Positions 5,594-8,038 of a DNA stretch of 8,038 bases are shown piece after piece. A program made the position numbers and the translations under genes. Location: assembly GCA_947505885.1 (NCBI GenBank), contig CANNMN010000053.1:1-8038 (forward strand), read 5' to 3'. Source of the stretch: Rickettsiales bacterium. Its GTDB lineage: Bacteria; Pseudomonadota; Alphaproteobacteria; Rickettsiales; UBA1997. The notes beneath the pieces are model-generated. The model made no database searches and was not told the DNA's origin. It saw nothing but the letters and a program-made list of their open reading frames with translations. Every line of letters begins with the position of its first letter. The stretch's first letter is position 1.

Positions 5594-6400
5594 TTATTCC
5601 CAGGCTTCTAAAAATTCTTTGAAGTGTTTTTTTTCTTTCGATCTTGCTTCCAAAAATTCGCGTAAATTTTCCTTACATTTGAAGAAGGAGTCTTTCGAGA
5701 GAGTGCCGTTATGATGTTGGTAAACTAGGTAGAGCAAGTAAGTGTTAATCACGTCGGTTTCGCAATAATCGCGAATCTCTTGCAGCTTACCATCGTCGAA
5801 CATTTGAGTGACTTGCGAGCCATCAACGCCGAGTTTTCCAGGCAAGCCAAATGCAGCACAAAGTTCGTTCATTTTAACTTTTGCGGAAGCGCCAAAATCA
5901 GAAAAAGCATCGACCAAATCACAATGCCAATCCAGAGAATAGCGTTGAGAATAATTGTTCCACTTGTCGCCTTTTTTATAGAGCCACGAAGCCTCAACTT
6001 CATTTTTCATCGCTGCATATTTTAGCACCGGAAGGTCAAACCCTTTGCCGTTGAAACTTACTAAACGGGAAAAATTTTTCTTGAGATGAGCAAAAAATCC
6101 GCGCACTAAATCAGCTTCTAAGCTAAGTAAATCACCACCAGAACGAATATCAATTAAGCGATAAAATTCTTGTCCGCTAAAATCGCGCACGATCTCTGCT
6201 TCTAAAAAACTAATTGCTGCAACTTGATGAAATGGCTGGCGCAAAAAAGAATTTTTTTGGTCGGTAAGGTCAAGATGGTATTTTACCAAACCCTCGCGCA
6301 ATTGACTCAACGAACCATCTGGCGAATCTAGTAAATTTTTTGCCGCGTTTAAATCGGGAATTGTTTCGATGTCGAAAACAAAAAGATTTTGATGTTGCAT
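5594..6400 (-). CDS. predicted PolB-like 3'-5' exonuclease (DEDDy type)
   Basis: A stand-alone DEDD-fold exonuclease related to the proofreading domain of family B DNA polymerases (the predicted PolB-like exonuclease family). From the ATG at 6398-6400 the protein has 268 residues. Numbered from that start, Exo I is FDIET (Asp10, Glu12), Exo II is VSFNGKGFDLPVL (Asn117, Asp122), and Exo III is YCETD (Tyr212, Asp216), so the four acidic metal-binding residues and the Tyr of the DEDDy class are present. SLDWHCDLVDAFSDFG (about 155-170) is a further block of this family. The last 20 residues are charged. The substrate is not known; repair or RNA processing are guesses. An in-frame TTG at 6413-6415 would add five residues; I prefer the ATG, though neither has a Shine-Dalgarno. 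It is divergent from the quinone oxidoreductase gene across 61 bases. Confidence 0.88.
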   Translation of the reverse strand: MQHQNLFVFDIETIPDLNAAKNLLDSPDGSLSQLREGLVKYHLDLTDQKNSFLRQPFHQVAAISFLEAEIVRDFSGQEFYRLIDIRSGGDLLSLEADLVRGFFAHLKKNFSRLVSFNGKGFDLPVLKYAAMKNEVEASWLYKKGDKWNNYSQRYSLDWHCDLVDAFSDFGASAKVKMNELCAAFGLPGKLGVDGSQVTQMFDDGKLQEIRDYCETDVINTYLLYLVYQHHNGTLSKDSFFKCKENLREFLEARSKEKKHFKEFLEAWE

Positions 6401-6415
6401 TTGAGTAGGGCCCAA

Positions 6416-6442
6416 TTGGAATTAACTTCACTCTTCTAAAAT
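6416..6442 (+). promoter_or_regulatory. candidate promoter for the quinone oxidoreductase gene
   Basis: TTGGAA (6416-6421, four of six consensus) and TAAAAT (6437-6442, five of six) are separated by 15 bases, slightly short. Transcription would begin near 6449 and leave a leader of only about 12 bases with no Shine-Dalgarno. The call rests on the good -10 match and on the need for a promoter in a 61-base divergent gap. Confidence 0.35.
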
Positions 6443-6461
6443 TCAAAAACACACAAAAACA

Positions 6462-7424
6462 ATGCAAGCAATTGTTCTAAATAGCTCTGGCGGCAGCTTT
6501 AAAATCGAAAAAGTCGCAGATCAAAAACCAAAAAAAGGTGAAGTATTAATTAAACAAACTGCGATCGGCGTAAATTTTTTCGACGTCTGCTTTCGTCGCG
6601 GCCAATTCAAACTCGACAAAGTTCCCGCCATTCTTGGCATGGAAGCCTGCGGAATTATTGAATTGGTTGGCGAAGGCGTGACCGATTACAAAGTAGGAGA
6701 GCGTGTTGCCTACGCTACTGGTGGCATTGGCGCTTACACTGAAAAACGCGTAATTAATCAGCATCATCTAGTTGTTCCGCCGAAAGAATTAAGTGACGTG
6801 CAAGTTGCCGGCTCTTTGCTTAAAGGTTTGATGGCGCACACTTTGCTTCATCGCGTTTACATTGCAGCACGCGTTAAAAAAGTTCTCATTCACGCTGCCG
6901 CTGGAGGGCTTGGTCACTTAATGTGCCAATGGGCTAAGCATCTTGGTTTAGAAGTATTTGGCACTGTTGGCTCAGATGAAAAAATATCTTTTGCCAGAGG
7001 AATTGGCTGCGATCACGTCATTAATTACAAAACTACAGATTTTGTTGAACAGATTTCTAATATCACCAATCACTCTGGCGTTGCTTTGGTTTACGATTCG
7101 GTTGGAAAAGATACTTTAGAAAAATCTTTAGAATGCTTGTTGCAGCTGGGTATGTGCGTAAGCTTCGGCGAATCTTCTGGCGCTACAGAAAAACTTGATC
7201 TTAATCGCTTACTTCTCAATTCACTCTACTTAACTCGCCCTACTCTAGCGCTTTACAAAGCTAATCGTATTGAGCTTGTTCTTGCTGCGAATGAAGTTTT
7301 TGCCGCATTAACCAAGGGAATTTTGAAACCAAAAATTACCACTTACCCATTCCAAGATGTGGCCAAAGCACACAAGGATTTAGAAAGTCGCAAGACAATG
7401 GGCTCACTGGTTTTAACGGTTTAA
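6462..7424 (+). CDS. zinc-independent NADPH:quinone oxidoreductase, MDR superfamily
   Basis: A medium-chain reductase of the quinone oxidoreductase type, soluble, expected to use NADPH to reduce quinones or related enones. The catalytic domain (1-125) carries the family block GVNFFDVCFRRG (36-47) and LGMEACGIIELVGEGV (58-73). The Rossmann part has HAAAGGLGHLMCQWAKHLG (144-162, glycine motif AxxGxxG), DHVINYKTTDF (184-194) and VYDSVG (210-215). SLYLTRPTLALY (254-265) and the end MGSLVLTV match the QorA layout. The cysteines that bind zinc in alcohol dehydrogenases are absent. Length (320) is normal for the family. ATG 6462 follows an A/C-rich leader without a Shine-Dalgarno. The stop lies one base from the stop of the convergent ATPase gene, with no terminator between them. 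The physiological substrate cannot be read from the sequence. Confidence 0.93.
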   Translation: MQAIVLNSSGGSFKIEKVADQKPKKGEVLIKQTAIGVNFFDVCFRRGQFKLDKVPAILGMEACGIIELVGEGVTDYKVGERVAYATGGIGAYTEKRVINQHHLVVPPKELSDVQVAGSLLKGLMAHTLLHRVYIAARVKKVLIHAAAGGLGHLMCQWAKHLGLEVFGTVGSDEKISFARGIGCDHVINYKTTDFVEQISNITNHSGVALVYDSVGKDTLEKSLECLLQLGMCVSFGESSGATEKLDLNRLLLNSLYLTRPTLALYKANRIELVLAANEVFAALTKGILKPKITTYPFQDVAKAHKDLESRKTMGSLVLTV

Positions 7425-7425
7425 A

Positions 7426-8037
7426 TTAAGCGACATCCGATTTCACTTCTCTTATCCAGGTTAGGCGCAGCGCGTTAAGAATCGCAACAACATCGATTAC
7501 CTCTTGCAGCAGTGCGCCTGCGACCGGCGTGATTAAGCCCGCGGCAGCGAATCCCATTCCAACTACACTAAACAACATTCCGCCAACTGCGCTTTGCAAC
7601 GCGATTCTCCGCATTGATTCACTGATGTGAATTAGCTGGTCGAGCTTAAGTAAATTACTTTCCAAAATGACTACGCCCGCAGATTCAGAAGTAACTACAT
7701 TTTGTTTACCAAAAGCAATTCCAACCGTTGCAGCCATTAGCGCAGGCGCATCATTAATTCCGTCGCCCATAAAAAGAGTTGGCGCTTGTTTGGTTTCATT
7801 TCTAACAATTTCTAACTTTTGCTCGGGAGTTTGCGAAGAGAAGTAATGCTTGATGCCAAGAGCCTCGGCAAGATAGGTAACTTGCGAATCGCGATCACCA
7901 GAAAGCAAAATAATTTTTTTAAAATTGTGATTCGGCCCAAGATGTTTGATAAAAGGATTGCTCTCGTTACGTGGCTGATCACGAAAATATAAAATCGCCG
8001 CCGGCTTTTCATCGACGACAACTACACATTCTAGCCC
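7426..8037 (-). CDS. heavy-metal translocating P1B-type ATPase, C-terminal part (5' cut by window)
   Basis: C-terminal 203 residues of a P1B-type metal pump that exports or imports transition metals across the inner membrane using ATP. The frame is open to the right edge, so the N-terminus, the first six membrane helices and the DKTG phosphorylation site are outside. Visible, numbered from the first complete codon: YFRDQPR (17-23), LSGDR (45-49), TPEQK (70-74) with its conserved Lys, and the hinge motif MGDGINDAPAL (90-100). Two membrane helices follow, about 147-168 and 170-190, the last reading ALLQEVIDVVAILNALR. Glu179 sits where P1B-2 and P1B-4 pumps carry an acidic metal ligand. The Cu-type MxxSS is absent, so a metal other than copper is likelier; I cannot assign it. 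There is no C-terminal metal-binding His or Cys tail. A TTG at 7906-7908 is only an internal codon, not the start. Confidence 0.93.
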   Translation of the reverse strand, partial: GLECVVVVDEKPAAILYFRDQPRNESNPFIKHLGPNHNFKKIILLSGDRDSQVTYLAEALGIKHYFSSQTPEQKLEIVRNETKQAPTLFMGDGINDAPALMAATVGIAFGKQNVVTSESAGVVILESNLLKLDQLIHISESMRRIALQSAVGGMLFSVVGMGFAAAGLITPVAGALLQEVIDVVAILNALRLTWIREVKSDVA

Positions 8038-8038
8038 A

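Noticed and set aside
5406..5714. A GTG-started frame of 102 codons on the plus strand, preceded by an AAGGGG-like site
   Set aside because: Its second half lies antisense to the 3' end of the exonuclease gene, whose reading is well supported by family motifs. The translation shows no domain, and only about 60 codons are free of overlap. I could not exclude a shorter gene there.
7426..7908. A short stand-alone P-type ATPase fragment starting at 7908
   Set aside because: Position 7906-7908 is TTG and the same frame stays open to the right edge with good family sequence, so this is a full gene cut by the window and not a pseudogene.
1..8038. CRISPR arrays, transposons, tRNA or rRNA genes, toxin-antitoxin or phage defence modules
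   Set aside because: No regularly spaced repeats, no transposase-like protein, no tRNA-like cloverleaf and no pair of small overlapping toxin-antitoxin genes was found. The recognised genes are ordinary housekeeping types and do not form a defence or mobile cassette.

Overview
The window reads as a piece of chromosome from an AT-rich alphaproteobacterium. The best evidence is the ribosomal protein S4: it has the alphaproteobacterial form (205 residues, no zinc-binding cysteines, the block NISEKQF, ending in EFYSR). A MetW-type methyltransferase and a chorismate mutase with an extra C-terminal domain, a layout I recall from alphaproteobacteria, point the same way. I cannot place it more precisely. 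Low GC, small genes and scattered housekeeping genes would fit a reduced, possibly host-associated lineage, but that is inference.

Layout, left to right. (1) 3-521, plus: a protein I do not recognise, with an Asn/Pro/Tyr-rich tail, probably cut by the window edge. (2) 705-2047, minus: a two-gene operon, metW then an RlpA-like lipoprotein, joined by an ATGA overlap. (3) 2124-2768, plus: AroQ-type chorismate mutase with a C-terminal domain, followed by a terminator. (4) 3046-3663, plus: rpsD, with a TTGACA promoter box and a leader stem-loop upstream and a very strong two-way terminator downstream. (5) 3875-4264, minus: a short lipoprotein made almost entirely of Gln, Pro, Tyr and Asn. (6) 4338-5327, plus: ribD, followed by a textbook terminator. 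(7) 5594-6400, minus: a PolB-like 3'-5' exonuclease. (8) 6462-7424, plus: a zinc-free quinone oxidoreductase. (9) 7426-8037, minus: the C-terminal third of a heavy-metal P1B-type ATPase, cut by the right edge.

The strands alternate almost gene by gene, so most genes look like single transcription units with their own promoters; metW-rlpA is the only clear operon. The functions are varied: methionine metabolism, cell wall remodelling, aromatic amino acids, translation, riboflavin, DNA or RNA processing, redox and metal transport. They do not form one pathway.

I looked for an undescribed multi-gene system and found no convincing one. The most unusual items are the two proteins with Asn-Pro-Tyr-rich tracts (first gene and small lipoprotein), the extra domain on the chorismate mutase, metW without metX, the near absence of Shine-Dalgarno sequences, and small upstream reading frames that overlap the rpsD and ribD starts.
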